Assembly: GCF_000855665.1 (NCBI RefSeq)
Contig: NZ_JXSS01000048.1
Coordinates: forward strand, 124,001 to 188,000
Reading direction: 5' to 3'
DNA from: Lysobacter sp. A03
Lineage (GTDB): Bacteria; Pseudomonadota; Gammaproteobacteria; Xanthomonadales; Xanthomonadaceae
DNA length: 64,000 nt
Shown here: in pieces, positions 27,497 through 37,451 of the stretch
Position numbering within the stretch: the stretch's first letter is position 1
Layout: each line of letters opens with the position of its first letter
Position numbers and translations under genes: made by a program
The notes under the pieces: generated by a model
What the model saw: the letters and a program-made list of their open reading frames with translations, nothing else
The model's database searches: none
Told to the model about the DNA's origin: nothing

Positions 27497-27877
27497 ATGC
27501 CACTCGATATTGAAGCCCTGACGCCCAAAGAGCTCACCGCACTGATCAATCAGGCCAAGAAGCGCAAGACCACGCTCAGCAAGCGCAAGCCTATTGCCCA
27601 GGCGCGCAAGCGCGTGATGCAGGCGGCCAAGAACGAGGGATACACGATTGCCGAGCTGTTTGGCGGAACTGGCGCGGCGGCGGCTGCCGAAACCCGTACC
27701 CGCGCCAGTGCGCCGCGCAAGGCGCGCAAGACCACGGGCAAGGTGGCGCCAAAATACCGCAATCCCGAAAACCCCAACGAGACCTGGACCGGTCGTGGCC
27801 GTCAGCCGCGCTGGTTGACCGCATTCACCGACGCCGGCCGTAACCGTGATGAGTTCCTGATCAATCCCGAGGGTTGA
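27497..27877 (+). CDS. H-NS family nucleoid-associated DNA-binding protein
   Basis: 126 residues. The C-terminal DNA-binding motif is TWTGRGRQPRWL (about 98-109), the AT-hook-like signature of H-NS proteins. The N-terminal half is a short helical region rich in Lys/Arg. A central Ala-rich, basic linker (about 56-85) joins them. H-NS proteins bind curved A+T-rich DNA and silence acquired genes; the low-G+C island at the left of this window would be a natural target, though that is inference. GGAG lies about 9 nt before ATG. The gene is monocistronic: its own promoter candidate upstream and a strong terminator downstream. Xanthomonads typically encode several such small paralogues. Confidence 0.92.
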   Translation: MPLDIEALTPKELTALINQAKKRKTTLSKRKPIAQARKRVMQAAKNEGYTIAELFGGTGAAAAAETRTRASAPRKARKTTGKVAPKYRNPENPNETWTGRGRQPRWLTAFTDAGRNRDEFLINPEG

Positions 27878-27932
27878 TTCGGTGACGCACTGAATTGCGG
27901 ACGTGCCGGCCCTTTGTCGGCACCAAGGAAGA

Positions 27933-27955
27933 CGCCGGCGAATGCCGGCGTTTTT
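27933..27955 (+). terminator. Rho-independent terminator after the H-NS-like gene
   Basis: CGCCGGC (27933-27939), loop GAAT, GCCGGCG (27944-27950), then TTTTT. A weaker hairpin, GTGCCG/CGGCAC (27903-27923), precedes it. Confidence 0.88.
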
Positions 27956-27968
27956 CGTTTTCGTTTCC

Positions 27969-29240
27969 CTACAGGTTCTTGCGCGTGGGCAGGAGCAGGT
28001 TGCCAAACAGCAGCCCGGCGATAACGGCCAGCAGGATGTTCACTACGGCCATCAGCGCATCCTGGCCCACTGCCACGTCCTGGCGCTGGATCAGGTCCAT
28101 CATCCCGCGCAGGCTGACGCTGCCGGGCAGCAGCAGGATGATTCCCGGCACCCGGACCAGCGCTCCGGGGCGATCAAACCAACGCGCATAACCATTGCCC
28201 GCAACCGTCAATACAAGCGCCGCCAAGAAAATGCCGACCGGACTGCCCCAGGCCAAGCCTCCGTAGCGCGAGATCAGATAGCCCGCCGCGGCGGACATCA
28301 TGACCAGCGGGTAGTCCCGCACATGCGCTCGGAACAGCACGGCAAACGCGAGCGACGCGGCGGCCAGCGCGGGCCATTCCACCCACGGTGGCTGCGGGCG
28401 GAGCGCGCGCACTGCGGGCTCAAAACCAATCAGGTGGGCCAGATAGAGGGCAATGACCGTGCCCAGGGTCAACTTGAGCACAGTGGAAAGCGCGCCCGCC
28501 GCGCGCGCCGTACCCGATACCAGGTGCTGACTGGTCAACTCGTTCATGGCGTTGGTCAGCGAGAGACCTGGCAACAAGACGATCAGCGAGGCGATGATCA
28601 CGGTGTTCTGGTTGAGCGGCGCAATGAAGGTGGCCACCAGCACCACCACGAGGGTGGCGACCATCGCCAGCAGCGCATCGGACGCCTCGCGCAATCGCGG
28701 TCGCGACGCCGCCAGCACGGTCAGCAACCCGATCAGCAAGCCATTGAATCCGGCCACGGCGATGTCCAGCCAGGGCAGTCGCAGCAGTCCGCCCACGGCC
28801 GCCGCCACCAGTCCGAAGGCCATGACCTGCAGGGCCTGTGACCAGCGGGTGGGCGGGGTGTCCAACTCGTTCATGGCCTCCAATGCCGCCGCCAGTCCCA
28901 TCTCGCCGGCGATCACGGCCTCGGCGATGCGGTCCGTCTCCACCAGGCGTTGCAGGTCCGTGTCACCGGGCGGCAGCCGGATCACGCGGGTGATGTCGCT
29001 GTGCCCGGGCAACTGTTGCGGATCGCTGAACGACATGATCAGGGCAGTGGGACTGACCCACGGTTCGCACTCCACGCGCAGGCGATCGGCTACCGACAGC
29101 AGTGCGCCTTCCAATCGCTGCGCGGTGGTGCCGTAAAGGTGCAGGCGCTCGGCCAGCTCGACCATGAAGGCGATGCGGTCCGGATAGCTTGCGTTGCTTA
29201 GCGGGATGGCCGCCGTGGCGTGGGATGGCGTGCTGATCAT
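27969..29240 (-). CDS. ThrE-like threonine/serine exporter
   Basis: 423 residues from ATG 29240. The frame extends upstream to 29363, but that part runs into the divergent permease gene and lacks a ribosome site. A two-part ThrE family protein: an N-terminal DUF1212-type portion with a soluble start (AFMVELAERLHLYGTTAQRL) followed by five helices, then a ThrE_2-type portion of five helices. ThrE of Corynebacterium exports threonine and serine by proton motive force. The fused single-chain form here matches that layout rather than the split E. coli-type pairs. Alternative substrates (other small amino or dicarboxylic acids) are possible. Divergent from the lipid transport operon. Confidence 0.85.
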   Translation of the reverse strand: MISTPSHATAAIPLSNASYPDRIAFMVELAERLHLYGTTAQRLEGALLSVADRLRVECEPWVSPTALIMSFSDPQQLPGHSDITRVIRLPPGDTDLQRLVETDRIAEAVIAGEMGLAAALEAMNELDTPPTRWSQALQVMAFGLVAAAVGGLLRLPWLDIAVAGFNGLLIGLLTVLAASRPRLREASDALLAMVATLVVVLVATFIAPLNQNTVIIASLIVLLPGLSLTNAMNELTSQHLVSGTARAAGALSTVLKLTLGTVIALYLAHLIGFEPAVRALRPQPPWVEWPALAAASLAFAVLFRAHVRDYPLVMMSAAAGYLISRYGGLAWGSPVGIFLAALVLTVAGNGYARWFDRPGALVRVPGIILLLPGSVSLRGMMDLIQRQDVAVGQDALMAVVNILLAVIAGLLFGNLLLPTRKNL

Positions 29241-29335
29241 CCCGCTAGGATCGCATGCGCGCTCCCGAAGGGAGCTCTTGGACATACCCGGACCACGCGC
29301 CGTGCATGGGTCACGCATGTATCCTTCGATCACCC

Positions 29336-30454
29336 ATGAGTGCATCCGATCCCTCGCCGCCAAGCTTCGCCCCCGATGACCGCGACGCGGCTCGTCAGGT
29401 GCTCACCGGCCAGTGGACACTCGAGCAGGCGCAGGCGGTCGGTGATCAACTGGCATCGATGCCCGATAGCACCCGCGTGCTGGATGCGACCGGCGTGGAG
29501 CGGCTCGATTCGCTCGGTGTGCTGCAGTTGCTGCGCTTCGCACGGGAGCGCGAATTGGAGTTCAAGGAGTTTGAATTCCACCCCGACCATCGCGCACTGG
29601 TTGCGGTAATCGACGATGTCACCGATGAGCGATTGCCCCGTCCGCGCGAGTACGGCGTGCGCGAAGCACTCGCGCGGCTGGGTCGCGCCGTGGCCAGCAA
29701 TTGGCGCGAGGCGCGTTCGCTGCTGGGATTCTTCGGCGAGGTGCTGGTCAAGATGTTTCGGCTGGTCCGCGACCCAAGGCGCTTCCGCCCGATCGCCACT
29801 GTCTTCCATATGGAACAGGTGGGTCTGGACGCGGTGCCACTGGTGGCGCTGTTGTGCTTCCTGGTGGGCGCGGTGGTTGCGTTTCTGGGCGCGAACGTCC
29901 TGCGTGACTTCGGTGCCACGATCTTCGTGGTCGAGCTGGTCAGCATCGCGTTCCTGCGCGAGTTCGGCGTGCTGCTGACCGCGATCATCCTTGCAGGCCG
30001 CACCGCCAGCGCGTTCACCGCGCAGATCGGCGCGATGGTTGGCCGCGAGGAAGTCGACGCCATGCGCACCCTGGGCCTGGATCCCATCGACCTGCTGGTC
30101 ATCCCCCGCGTGCTCGCACTGTTGGTGACCCTGCCGCTGCTGACCTTCGTGGCGATGATGGCCGGGCTGCTGGGAGGGCTTACCGTCGGTGCGTTCAACC
30201 TGGACATCCCGCCGCAGCAATACCTGACGCGGATGCAGGACACGATGTCGCTGAAGCATCTTTGGGTCGGTCTGGGCAAAGCGCCGGTGTTTGCGCTGGT
30301 CATCAGCCTGATCGGGTGCCTTGAGGGGCTGCAGGTGAAGGGCACGGCGCAATCGCTGGGTGAGCGCACCACCTCCAGCGTGGTGCAGTCGATATCGCTG
30401 GTGATCGTGCTCGACGCCTTCTTTGCCATCTGGCTGATGGAGATGGGCTGGTGA
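29336..30454 (+). CDS. MCE lipid-transport ABC permease with N-terminal STAS domain (MlaE-like)
   Basis: 372 residues from ATG 29336; an upstream extension to 29255 is unsupported. Residues about 10-95 form a STAS-like domain (VLDATGVERLDSLGVLQLL), the role MlaB plays as a separate protein in E. coli. Residues about 115-372 are the MlaE/YrbE permease: FHMEQVGLDAVPLVALL, LVSIAFLREFGVLLTAIILA, then GREEVDAMRTLGLDPIDLLV, the conserved cytosolic coupling segment. It forms the inner-membrane channel for phospholipid movement with the next three genes. The stop overlaps the ATPase start (GTGA, 30451-30454), so expression is coupled. Confidence 0.93.
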   Translation: MSASDPSPPSFAPDDRDAARQVLTGQWTLEQAQAVGDQLASMPDSTRVLDATGVERLDSLGVLQLLRFARERELEFKEFEFHPDHRALVAVIDDVTDERLPRPREYGVREALARLGRAVASNWREARSLLGFFGEVLVKMFRLVRDPRRFRPIATVFHMEQVGLDAVPLVALLCFLVGAVVAFLGANVLRDFGATIFVVELVSIAFLREFGVLLTAIILAGRTASAFTAQIGAMVGREEVDAMRTLGLDPIDLLVIPRVLALLVTLPLLTFVAMMAGLLGGLTVGAFNLDIPPQQYLTRMQDTMSLKHLWVGLGKAPVFALVISLIGCLEGLQVKGTAQSLGERTTSSVVQSISLVIVLDAFFAIWLMEMGW

Positions 30455-31272
30455 CGGCGGCTGCGGATCCCACGCCCGCTCCCATCATCCGCGTGCGCGG
30501 ACTGGTCAACCGCTTCGGTGCACAGGTGGTGCACGACGGTCTCGACCTGGACGTGATGCCGGGAGAGATCCTTGGCGTGGTCGGCGGATCCGGCACCGGC
30601 AAGTCGGTGCTGATGCGCTCCATCCTCGGCCTGCGCCGTCCCAACGAAGGCAGCATTGAAGTGCTGGGCGTGGACGCGCGCAGCAGTGACGACCGCATCC
30701 GGCGGCATATCGAGCAGAACACCGGCGTCCTGTTCCAGGACGGAGCGCTGTTTTCCTCGCTGACGGTGGGCGAGAACGTGGAGGTGCCGCTGAAGGAATA
30801 TTGTCCCGACCTGTCGGACTCGCTGCGCTACGAGCTCGCGCTGTTGAAAGTGAAGCTGTCGGGATTACCCGGAGATGCGCTGGAAAAGTTTCCCTCGGAA
30901 CTGTCGGGCGGCATGCGCAAGCGCGCGGGTGTCGCGCGCGCCCTGGCACTGGATCCGCCGCTGCTGTTTCTCGACGAACCCACTGCCGGCCTGGATCCAA
31001 TTGGCGCGGCCGCGTTCGATCGGCTGATCCGCACATTGCAGCAGGCACTTGGCCTGACGGTGTTCCTGATCACACACGACCTCGACACCCTTTACGCTAT
31101 ATGTGACCGCATTGCCGTGCTGGCCGACGGCAAGGTCGTGGCCTGCGCCCCGATCGATGAGATCGAACAATGCGAGCACCCGTGGGTGCGTGAATACTTC
31201 CACGGCCCCCGTGCCCGCGCCGCGCAGGACGCCGGCGCGGCAGTCCGCCCGCCCAACGAGGTCTCCCCCTGA
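30451..31272 (+). CDS. MCE lipid-transport ABC ATP-binding protein (MlaF-like)
   Basis: 273 residues from GTG 30451. A complete ABC ATPase: Walker A GGSGTGKS at about 46-53, Q-loop in GVLFQDGALF, signature LSGGMRKRAGVARALALDPP, Walker B LLFLDEPTAGLDP and switch histidine ITHD. The LSGGMRKR form is characteristic of MlaF-type ATPases. It powers the permease encoded immediately upstream. The stop TGA shares one base with the next ATG (31270-31274). Confidence 0.95.
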   Translation: MTAAADPTPAPIIRVRGLVNRFGAQVVHDGLDLDVMPGEILGVVGGSGTGKSVLMRSILGLRRPNEGSIEVLGVDARSSDDRIRRHIEQNTGVLFQDGALFSSLTVGENVEVPLKEYCPDLSDSLRYELALLKVKLSGLPGDALEKFPSELSGGMRKRAGVARALALDPPLLFLDEPTAGLDPIGAAAFDRLIRTLQQALGLTVFLITHDLDTLYAICDRIAVLADGKVVACAPIDEIEQCEHPWVREYFHGPRARAAQDAGAAVRPPNEVSP

Positions 31273-32198
31273 TGGAAACCAAGGCCAACTACGTCCTGAT
31301 CGGTGCCTTCACCATCGTGCTGACGCTGTTCCTCCTGTTTTTCGCCCTGTGGGCGGCCAAGTACTCGACCGACAAAAGCTGGCAAAGCTACCGGGTGATC
31401 TTCAACGAGCCGGTCACGGGCATGAGCGAGGGCAGCAGCGTTCAGTACAACGGCATTTCGGTCGGCACCGTGGAGAAGCTGCGCTTGGCACCCGATGATC
31501 CACGTCGTGTGATTGCCACGCTCAAGGTCCAGGCCAGCGCGCCGGTGATGACCGACACGCGCGCCAAGATGTCGATGACGGGCATCACCGGCAGCCCGAT
31601 CATCCAGCTGACCGGCGGCGACCCTGCCAGCCCGCGCCTGGTCGATGTTGATAAGAGCGACGTCCCGGTGATCCAGACCGAGGCCTCCGCGCTGCAGAAC
31701 ATCGCCGACACCGCCAACAGGCTGGTGGCGCGGATGGATCAGCTGCTCAGCGAGGAGAACGTTGAGAGCGTGGCCCAGACGCTGGCCAATATCGAGACAC
31801 TGACCGGGGCGATTTCCGACCAGCGCGAAGACCTCAGGGCGCTGATCACCAATGCCCGCGCGTCGAGCGAGCAGCTCGAAGCCACGCTGGGCAACGCCAA
31901 CAAGGCCGTGCTGAGCATCGATCGCGAGCTGGTCAGCAAGCTGCCCGAGCTTGTCGCTCGGCTGGACAACACGCTGACGCGCCTCGACTCGGCTGCCATC
32001 GGGGCCGACGGAATCATCAATGACAACCGCGCAGCCATCAACAGCTTCGCCAACGACGGTCTGTCCCAGCTTGGCCCGACGCTGAGCGAGCTGCGCGGTC
32101 TGGTGCGTGACCTGCGCCGGGTAAGCGACCGTCTGGACAGCAACCCGGCCCGCTACCTGCTCGGCCGTGACGCGCTCAAGGAGTTTGAACCGGAATGA
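31272..32198 (+). CDS. MCE (MlaD-like) periplasmic lipid-binding protein
   Basis: 308 residues. One N-terminal membrane anchor (about 8-30) is followed by a single MCE domain (about 38-115): YRVIFNEPVTGMSEGSSVQY, GISVGTVEKL, TGSPIIQL. A long helical tail (about 140-300) has coiled-coil character and repeated leucines. MCE proteins assemble as hexameric rings that carry hydrophobic substrates from the inner-membrane ABC complex across the periplasm. The long C-terminal helix resembles the larger MlaD relatives that can form a needle or barrel, rather than the short E. coli MlaD. The stop overlaps the lipoprotein gene start by ATGA (32195-32198). Confidence 0.93.
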   Translation: METKANYVLIGAFTIVLTLFLLFFALWAAKYSTDKSWQSYRVIFNEPVTGMSEGSSVQYNGISVGTVEKLRLAPDDPRRVIATLKVQASAPVMTDTRAKMSMTGITGSPIIQLTGGDPASPRLVDVDKSDVPVIQTEASALQNIADTANRLVARMDQLLSEENVESVAQTLANIETLTGAISDQREDLRALITNARASSEQLEATLGNANKAVLSIDRELVSKLPELVARLDNTLTRLDSAAIGADGIINDNRAAINSFANDGLSQLGPTLSELRGLVRDLRRVSDRLDSNPARYLLGRDALKEFEPE

Positions 32199-32866
32199 AC
32201 CCGACCACGATCCGCCCTGCATCGCGCCACTACGCGCTCGGCATTGCACGCACAACGTTGGTGATCATCGGCTGTGTGCTGCTTGCGGCCTGCTCGGTGT
32301 TGGGCAACAACACGCGTGACCGGGCAACGGTGTACGACCTGGACCCGCGGGTCGAGGCCGATCCTTCCTGGCCGCAGGTCGACTGGCAGCTCTCGCTCGC
32401 CAAGGTGAACGCAACGCGGGTCGGCGATAGCCTGCGTATCGCCGTGCGCCCGACACCAAACGAGCTGCAGATCTACAAGGGCGCCAGCTGGGCCCGGATT
32501 CCGACCGACATGCTGGAGGGAGCGATACTGCGCACCCTTGAGGACTCCGGCCGCATCGCCGCGGTGGCCCGACAAGGCAGCGGGATGAGCGCGGAATACC
32601 GGCTGATGCTGGAGCTGCGCCGCTTCGAATCCGACTATGCCGGTCCCGACATGCCGCCAACCGTGGTGATCGAGGTCAACGCCAAACTGCTGCACATCGC
32701 CAGCCAGCGCGTCGTCGAGTCGCGCACCTTCCTGCAAAAGGCGCCGACCGCCAGCACCTCGATCGAGCAGGTTGTCCAGGCATTCGACCAGGCGCTGCAT
32801 GCGGTCACCGGCGAGATCGTGGGTTGGGTGCTGGCGGTTGGCAAGGCCGAAACTCAGGCGCTCTAA
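32195..32866 (+). CDS. PqiC-type ABC transport auxiliary lipoprotein
   Basis: 223 residues with a lipoprotein signal ending in lipobox L30-A31-A32-C33. The mature part matches the ABC-type transport auxiliary component family (PqiC/DUF330): TVYDLDPR at the start, then LRIAVRPTPNELQIYKGASW and ARIPTDMLEGAILRTLEDSG. Such lipoproteins dock MCE conduits to the outer membrane in Pqi-like systems. Here it occupies the place of MlaC, which is absent, so the operon mixes Mla-like inner-membrane parts with a Pqi-like outer-membrane part. Last gene of the operon, with 135 nt to the convergent cysNC gene. Confidence 0.88.
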   Translation: MNPTTIRPASRHYALGIARTTLVIIGCVLLAACSVLGNNTRDRATVYDLDPRVEADPSWPQVDWQLSLAKVNATRVGDSLRIAVRPTPNELQIYKGASWARIPTDMLEGAILRTLEDSGRIAAVARQGSGMSAEYRLMLELRRFESDYAGPDMPPTVVIEVNAKLLHIASQRVVESRTFLQKAPTASTSIEQVVQAFDQALHAVTGEIVGWVLAVGKAETQAL

Positions 32867-33001
32867 GCACTTCGACTTTTGGCTACGATGGCACGGGAGC
32901 ACTACCTGCAACGGGGTGCATACAGATGGTCCAGCCTCAACGCGGATTCGTAAGCGATTAATCGCACTTCCCGTCGCAGTGGGTCGAGGTCCAATAAAGG
33001 T

Positions 33002-34939
33002 TCAGTCGTCCAACGCGCGTACCAGCATCGCAGCAAGGGTTTCAGCATCGTGCCTGCAGGTCTCGAGCACCATGTCTGGGGCTTCCGGCACCTCGTACGG
33101 TGAATCGATTCCAGTGAAGTTGCGCAACTGACCGGCGCGCGCCTTCGCGTAGAGGCCTTTGGCGTCTCGCTGCTCGGCGACCGAAAGCGACGTGTCGACG
33201 AAGACCTCGAGAAACTCGCCCTCCGCGAACATGCGGCGGGCCATCTTCCGCTCCGCCCGGAAGGGTGAGATAAAGCTCACCAGCACCACCAGCCCGGCGT
33301 CGACCATCAGCCGGGCCACCTCTGCCACGCGACGGATGTTCTCAACCCGATCCTCATCGGTGAATCCAAGATCGTTGTTGAGGCCATGACGGATGTTGTC
33401 GCCGTCGAGCAGGTAGGTGTGCCGACCCATCGCCAGAAGCTGCTTTTCGACCAGGTTGGCGATCGTGGATTTCCCGGCGCCCGACAGACCGGTGAACCAG
33501 AGACATCGCGGTCGCTGGTGCTTGATCAACGCACGCGACGCCTTGTCCACGTCAACGTGCTGCCAGCGGATGTTGCTGGCCCGGCGCAGGGCGAAGTCCA
33601 GCGTACCTGCGCCTACGGTGGCGTTGCTCTGGCGGTCAATCAGGATGAAGCCACCCAGGTTGCGGTTGTCTGAAAAGGCTTGAAAGCCGATCGGCTCATT
33701 GAGATACAGGTTGCAATACCCGACCTGATTGCACTCCAGCGTCTTGGCCGCCAGGTGGGTCTGGGTGTTCACGTCGATCTGGTATTTCAGTTCGGTAATG
33801 GTTGCGCCGACCGTGCGCGCTCCGATCTTGAGCCAGTACGGGCGCCCAGGGAGAAGTGGCTGCTGGTCCATCCACAGTAGATTGGCGGCGAACTGATCGG
33901 CCACTGCCAGAGGAGCGTTGGCCGCGCAGATGATATCGCCGCGACCGATGTCGATCTCGTCGGTCAAACCCAGTACGACCGGCTGGCCTGAGCCGGCCCG
34001 GGTGACCTCGCTATCGCCGCTGAATATCCGGGCGACGGTTGAGGCGCCGCCCGAAGGCGACACCGTGATCGCATCGCCGACCGCCACCGAACCGGCCAAC
34101 AGCGTACCGGCAAACCCGCGGAAATCCTGGTTCGAACGGCAAACCCACTGCACCGGTAGACGGAATCCCTCCGCGGTGTCAGGCGACTCGATCACGACGG
34201 TTTCCAGGTGATCCAGCAACATGGGACCCCGGTACCACGGCATATGCGGAGAGGGTTCCAGAACGTTGTCGCCGTCCAGCGCCGAGAGTGGAATGCCGGT
34301 CACCTGATCGATTCCCAGCTGGGCGGCCAACTGCCGGTAGTCACTGGTGATCGCCTCGAATATGTCCTGACGGTAGTCGACAAGATCCATCTTGTTGACG
34401 GCCAGCACCACGTGGCGGATACCCAGCAAGGCCAGAATATAGCTGTGGCGCCGGGTCTGGGTGAGCAATCCCTTGCGGGCATCCACCAGCACGATGGCGA
34501 GGTCGGCGGTGGACGCGCCGGTGGCCATGTTGCGCGTGTACTGCTCATGCCCCGGGCAGTCGGCGACGATGAACTTGCGCCGGTCAGTGTCGAAGTAGCG
34601 GTAGGCGACGTCGATCGTGATGCCCTGTTCGCGCTCGGCGCTGAGGCCATCCACCAGGGATGCGAAGTCGATCCCATCGCCGTTGGCGGTGGCGCGGTTG
34701 CCGTCCGCGAACAGCGCTGCGGCCTGATCATCCAGTAGCGCGCGCGCGTCGTACAGCAGTCGGCCGATCAGCGTGCTTTTGCCATCGTCCACGCTGCCGC
34801 AGGTGATGAAGCGCAGCAGTCTCTTGGCTTCGTGACGTTGCAGGTATTCCGCGATCGCCCCGGATGCGTCGCCAGCATCTTTCGCCCGGCGGGCCTTGCG
34901 ACTGTTTTCACTGACGCGTGCGTCGCGTGTGGGGCACAT
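33002..34939 (-). CDS. cysNC: Bifunctional sulfate adenylyltransferase subunit 1 / APS kinase
   Basis: 645 residues from ATG 34939, which shares one base with the cysD stop (TGATG); the frame extends upstream inside cysD. Residues about 40-450 are the CysN GTPase: G1 [10 protein letters not shown]3 [13 protein letters not shown]4 NKMD. Residues about 465-645 are APS kinase: Walker A GLSGAGKS and [14 protein letters not shown]. With CysD it forms APS from sulfate and ATP, driven by GTP hydrolysis; the fused kinase makes PAPS for cysteine synthesis and sulfotransferases. The fusion is usual in xanthomonads and rhizobia (NodQ-like). PAPS from here could serve the sulfotransferase-like domain encoded at 4312-6966. 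Confidence 0.97.
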   Translation of the reverse strand: MCPTRDARVSENSRKARRAKDAGDASGAIAEYLQRHEAKRLLRFITCGSVDDGKSTLIGRLLYDARALLDDQAAALFADGNRATANGDGIDFASLVDGLSAEREQGITIDVAYRYFDTDRRKFIVADCPGHEQYTRNMATGASTADLAIVLVDARKGLLTQTRRHSYILALLGIRHVVLAVNKMDLVDYRQDIFEAITSDYRQLAAQLGIDQVTGIPLSALDGDNVLEPSPHMPWYRGPMLLDHLETVVIESPDTAEGFRLPVQWVCRSNQDFRGFAGTLLAGSVAVGDAITVSPSGGASTVARIFSGDSEVTRAGSGQPVVLGLTDEIDIGRGDIICAANAPLAVADQFAANLLWMDQQPLLPGRPYWLKIGARTVGATITELKYQIDVNTQTHLAAKTLECNQVGYCNLYLNEPIGFQAFSDNRNLGGFILIDRQSNATVGAGTLDFALRRASNIRWQHVDVDKASRALIKHQRPRCLWFTGLSGAGKSTIANLVEKQLLAMGRHTYLLDGDNIRHGLNNDLGFTDEDRVENIRRVAEVARLMVDAGLVVLVSFISPFRAERKMARRMFAEGEFLEVFVDTSLSVAEQRDAKGLYAKARAGQLRNFTGIDSPYEVPEAPDMVLETCRHDAETLAAMLVRALDD

Positions 34940-35850
34940 CAGAAATAGCCCTCCAGTTTCTTCTTTTCCATCGATGCCGCCGGATCGTGGTCGATCACCC
35001 TTCCCTGGCGTTCTGAAGTGGTCGTCACCAGCATCTCGGCAATCACCTTTTCCAGCGTATCGGCGTTGGATTCCATCGCGCCCGTCAATGGGTAGCACCC
35101 AAGCGTGCGAAAACGCACCATCTTCATCATCGGCACTTCGTGAGGCCGTAGTGGCAGGCGCTCGTCATCGACCATGATCAGGGCGCCATCCCGTTCCACG
35201 ACCGGCCGAGGCGCCGCCAGGTACAACGATGGGACGGGAATGTTCTCGCGCAGGATGTACAGCCATACATCCAACTCGGTCCAATTGGAGATCGGGAACA
35301 CCCGCACCGATTCGCCCTTGTGGATGCGAGTGTTGTAGAGGTTCCAAAGCTCCGCCCGCTGGTTCTTCGGATCCCATCGGTGGTTTTCGTTGCGGAACGA
35401 GAAGATGCGCTCCTTGGCTCTGGATTTCTCCTCATCGCGCCGGGCACCACCGATCGCAGCGTCAAACCCACCGGCATCGAGCGCCTGTCGCAATGCCTGG
35501 GTCTTCATGACGTCGGTGTGCACGGTGGCGCCGTGCGTGGGTGGTCCCACGCCGTCGGCCAAGCCCTGAGGATTGATATGTGTGTGCAGCTTGACGCCCG
35601 TTTCCCGGACCCGGCGATCACGGAAGGCGATCATCTCGGCGAATTTCCAACCGGTGTCCACATGCAGAAGGGGTATTGGCGGCGGCGCCGGATGGAACGC
35701 CTTCAGCAACAGGTGCAGCAGTACCGAGCTGTCCTTCCCGATCGAATACAGCATCACCGGCTTGGAGAACTCGGCCGCGACCTCCCGCAGTATGTGGATG
35801 CTCTCGGCTTCCAGGCGATCCAGATGGGTGAGGGCGGCCGATTCGTGCAT
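34939..35850 (-). CDS. cysD: Sulfate adenylyltransferase subunit 2
   Basis: 303 residues, normal length. A PP-loop ATP pyrophosphatase: [18 protein letters not shown] at about 35-52, a HVDTGWKF strand, then [20 protein letters not shown], the conserved CysD segment. It catalyses formation of adenylylsulfate with CysN. First gene of a cysD-cysNC pair with one-base overlap. The upstream leader (35851-35930) shows no recognisable CysB site by eye. Confidence 0.97.
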   Translation of the reverse strand: MHESAALTHLDRLEAESIHILREVAAEFSKPVMLYSIGKDSSVLLHLLLKAFHPAPPPIPLLHVDTGWKFAEMIAFRDRRVRETGVKLHTHINPQGLADGVGPPTHGATVHTDVMKTQALRQALDAGGFDAAIGGARRDEEKSRAKERIFSFRNENHRWDPKNQRAELWNLYNTRIHKGESVRVFPISNWTELDVWLYILRENIPVPSLYLAAPRPVVERDGALIMVDDERLPLRPHEVPMMKMVRFRTLGCYPLTGAMESNADTLEKVIAEMLVTTTSERQGRVIDHDPAASMEKKKLEGYF

Positions 35851-35931
35851 ATGGACGTCGATACTGGGAAAGGGAGAATGCTAGTCCATTCCCCTGACAG
35901 GTCAGGCCAGCCCTCGGCATCTTGCCAAACG

Positions 35932-35955
35932 AAAAAGCCGCCCGCAGGCGGCTTT
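35932..35955 (-). terminator. Rho-independent terminator after the CoA-transferase operon
   Basis: GCCGCC/GGCGGC stem (35937-35942 with 35947-35952), loop CGCA. On the minus strand it is followed by TTTTT, 21 nt beyond the scoB stop; the plus-strand side has only TTT. Confidence 0.82.
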
Positions 35956-35975
35956 GTGGGGTGCCTAGGCGGCGC

Positions 35976-36608
35976 TCAAGCGTGACTGAAGTCGACGCCT
36001 GTCTTGTTTCGAAGCTCCTCCTCGGTGACCTCAGGCGCCAGCTCGACCAGCTTCAGTCCATCGGCGGTGATGTCCATGACCGCAAGGTCGGTGATGATCC
36101 GGCTGACCACGCCCAGACCGGTCAGCGGCAGGGTGCACTCGGGCAGGATCTTTGGCTCGCCTTTCTTGGTGGTGTGTTCCATCAGCACCACGACGCGCTG
36201 CACGCCGGCGACCAGATCCATCGCCCCGCCCATGCCCTTGACCATCTTGCCCGGCACCATCCAGTTGGCCAGGTCGCCCTTGTCGGTGACCTCCATCGCG
36301 CCCAGGATCGCCAGGTTGATGTGGCCGCCGCGGATCATCGCGAAGGAGTCGTGGCTGCCGAAATAGCTCGCACCCACGCGCGCGGTGACGGTCTGCTTGC
36401 CGGCATTGATCAGGTCGGCGTCCAGCTCGTCCTCGGTCGGAAAGGGCCCGATGCCGAGCAATCCGTTCTCCGACTGCAGCCAGACATCCATGCCGTCGGG
36501 GATGTAGTTGGCCACCATGGTCGGCAGGCCGATGCCCAGGTTGACGTAGGCGCCGTCGGTGAGTTCCTGCGCGGCGCGTTGCGCCATCTGCTCGCGTGAC
36601 CAGCCCAT
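35976..36608 (-). CDS. scoB: 3-oxoacid CoA-transferase subunit B
   Basis: 210 residues from ATG 36608, overlapping the subunit A stop by one base (TAATG). [16 protein letters not shown] near the start and QSENGLLG (catalytic-type glutamate at 47) mark the beta subunit of class I CoA-transferases. [14 protein letters not shown] and [18 protein letters not shown] follow as family blocks. With subunit A it moves CoA from succinyl-CoA to acetoacetate or a similar 3-oxoacid. The exact acceptor cannot be read; 3-oxoadipate is the alternative. The much longer minus-strand frame up to 37226 is a read-through shadow. Confidence 0.93.
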   Translation of the reverse strand: MGWSREQMAQRAAQELTDGAYVNLGIGLPTMVANYIPDGMDVWLQSENGLLGIGPFPTEDELDADLINAGKQTVTARVGASYFGSHDSFAMIRGGHINLAILGAMEVTDKGDLANWMVPGKMVKGMGGAMDLVAGVQRVVVLMEHTTKKGEPKILPECTLPLTGLGVVSRIITDLAVMDITADGLKLVELAPEVTEEELRNKTGVDFSHA

Positions 36609-37354
36609 TACTTGCCTCCTTCGCGCACGGTGCGCTGCTCGATGCGCTTCTCGGGGTTCGGGTTGTGCACGATCCGGTCCACGTAGATGCCCGGCAGATG
36701 CACATGATCGGGGTCGATCTGGCCGATCTCGACGATCTCCTCGACTTCCACGATGCACACCTTGCCCGCCATCGCGCAGGCCGGGTTGAAGTTGCGCGCG
36801 GTCTTGCGGAACAGCAGATTGCCCGCTTTGTCCGCCTTCCACGCCTTGACCAGCGCTACATCGGCAACCAATGCGGTCTCCATGACGTAATGCTTGCCGT
36901 TGAACTCGCGGGTCTCCTTGCCCTCGGCCACCACCGTGCCGTAGCCGGTGGCGGTGAAGAAGGCCGGGATCCCCGCGCCACCGGCGCGCAGGCGTTCGGC
37001 CAGCGTGCCCTGCGGGGTGAATTCCAGGTCGAGCTCGCCGGCCAGGAACTGGCGTTCGAACTCCTTGTTCTCGCCGACGTAGGACGAAACCATCTTGCTG
37101 ATCTGGCGCGTCTCCAGCAGCAGGCCCAGACCGAAGCCGTCGACGCCGGCGTTGTTGGAGATGGCGGTCAGCCCGGTCACGCCGGAATCGCGGAGGGCCT
37201 CGATCAGTGCCTCGGGGATACCACACAGGCCGAATCCGCCGACCGCCAGGGTCTGGCCGTCGGCGACCACGCCCTTCAGCGCACTTTCAGCATCGGGGTA
37301 GATCTTGCTTGTTGCTCCGCCGACGGGCGGGGACACGGCACTGGCCTGGGCCAT
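36608..37354 (-). CDS. scoA: 3-oxoacid CoA-transferase subunit A
   Basis: 248 residues from ATG 37354, with an excellent AAGGAG ribosome site 7 nt upstream; a frame to 37450 is unsupported. [17 protein letters not shown] near the N-terminus and [15 protein letters not shown] are the alpha-subunit signatures, followed by [20 protein letters not shown]. The chain ends in [14 protein letters not shown], matching ScoA/AtoD. Forms the two-subunit enzyme with the gene downstream. Confidence 0.94.
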   Translation of the reverse strand: MAQASAVSPPVGGATSKIYPDAESALKGVVADGQTLAVGGFGLCGIPEALIEALRDSGVTGLTAISNNAGVDGFGLGLLLETRQISKMVSSYVGENKEFERQFLAGELDLEFTPQGTLAERLRAGGAGIPAFFTATGYGTVVAEGKETREFNGKHYVMETALVADVALVKAWKADKAGNLLFRKTARNFNPACAMAGKVCIVEVEEIVEIGQIDPDHVHLPGIYVDRIVHNPNPEKRIEQRTVREGGK

Positions 37355-37451
37355 GACGAAACTCCTTGTTCGGGATGACGCCAGTCTAGCGCGCCGCCCG
37401 GCGCTGACCGAAGCGTACGTTCGGCCAATGGTCCCCGGTCCCGGATGCAAT

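Noticed and set aside
35976-37226. One long minus-strand CDS covering both CoA-transferase subunits
   Set aside because: Only the part below 36608 encodes subunit B; the upstream part is an out-of-frame reading of subunit A, which has its own ribosome site and start.
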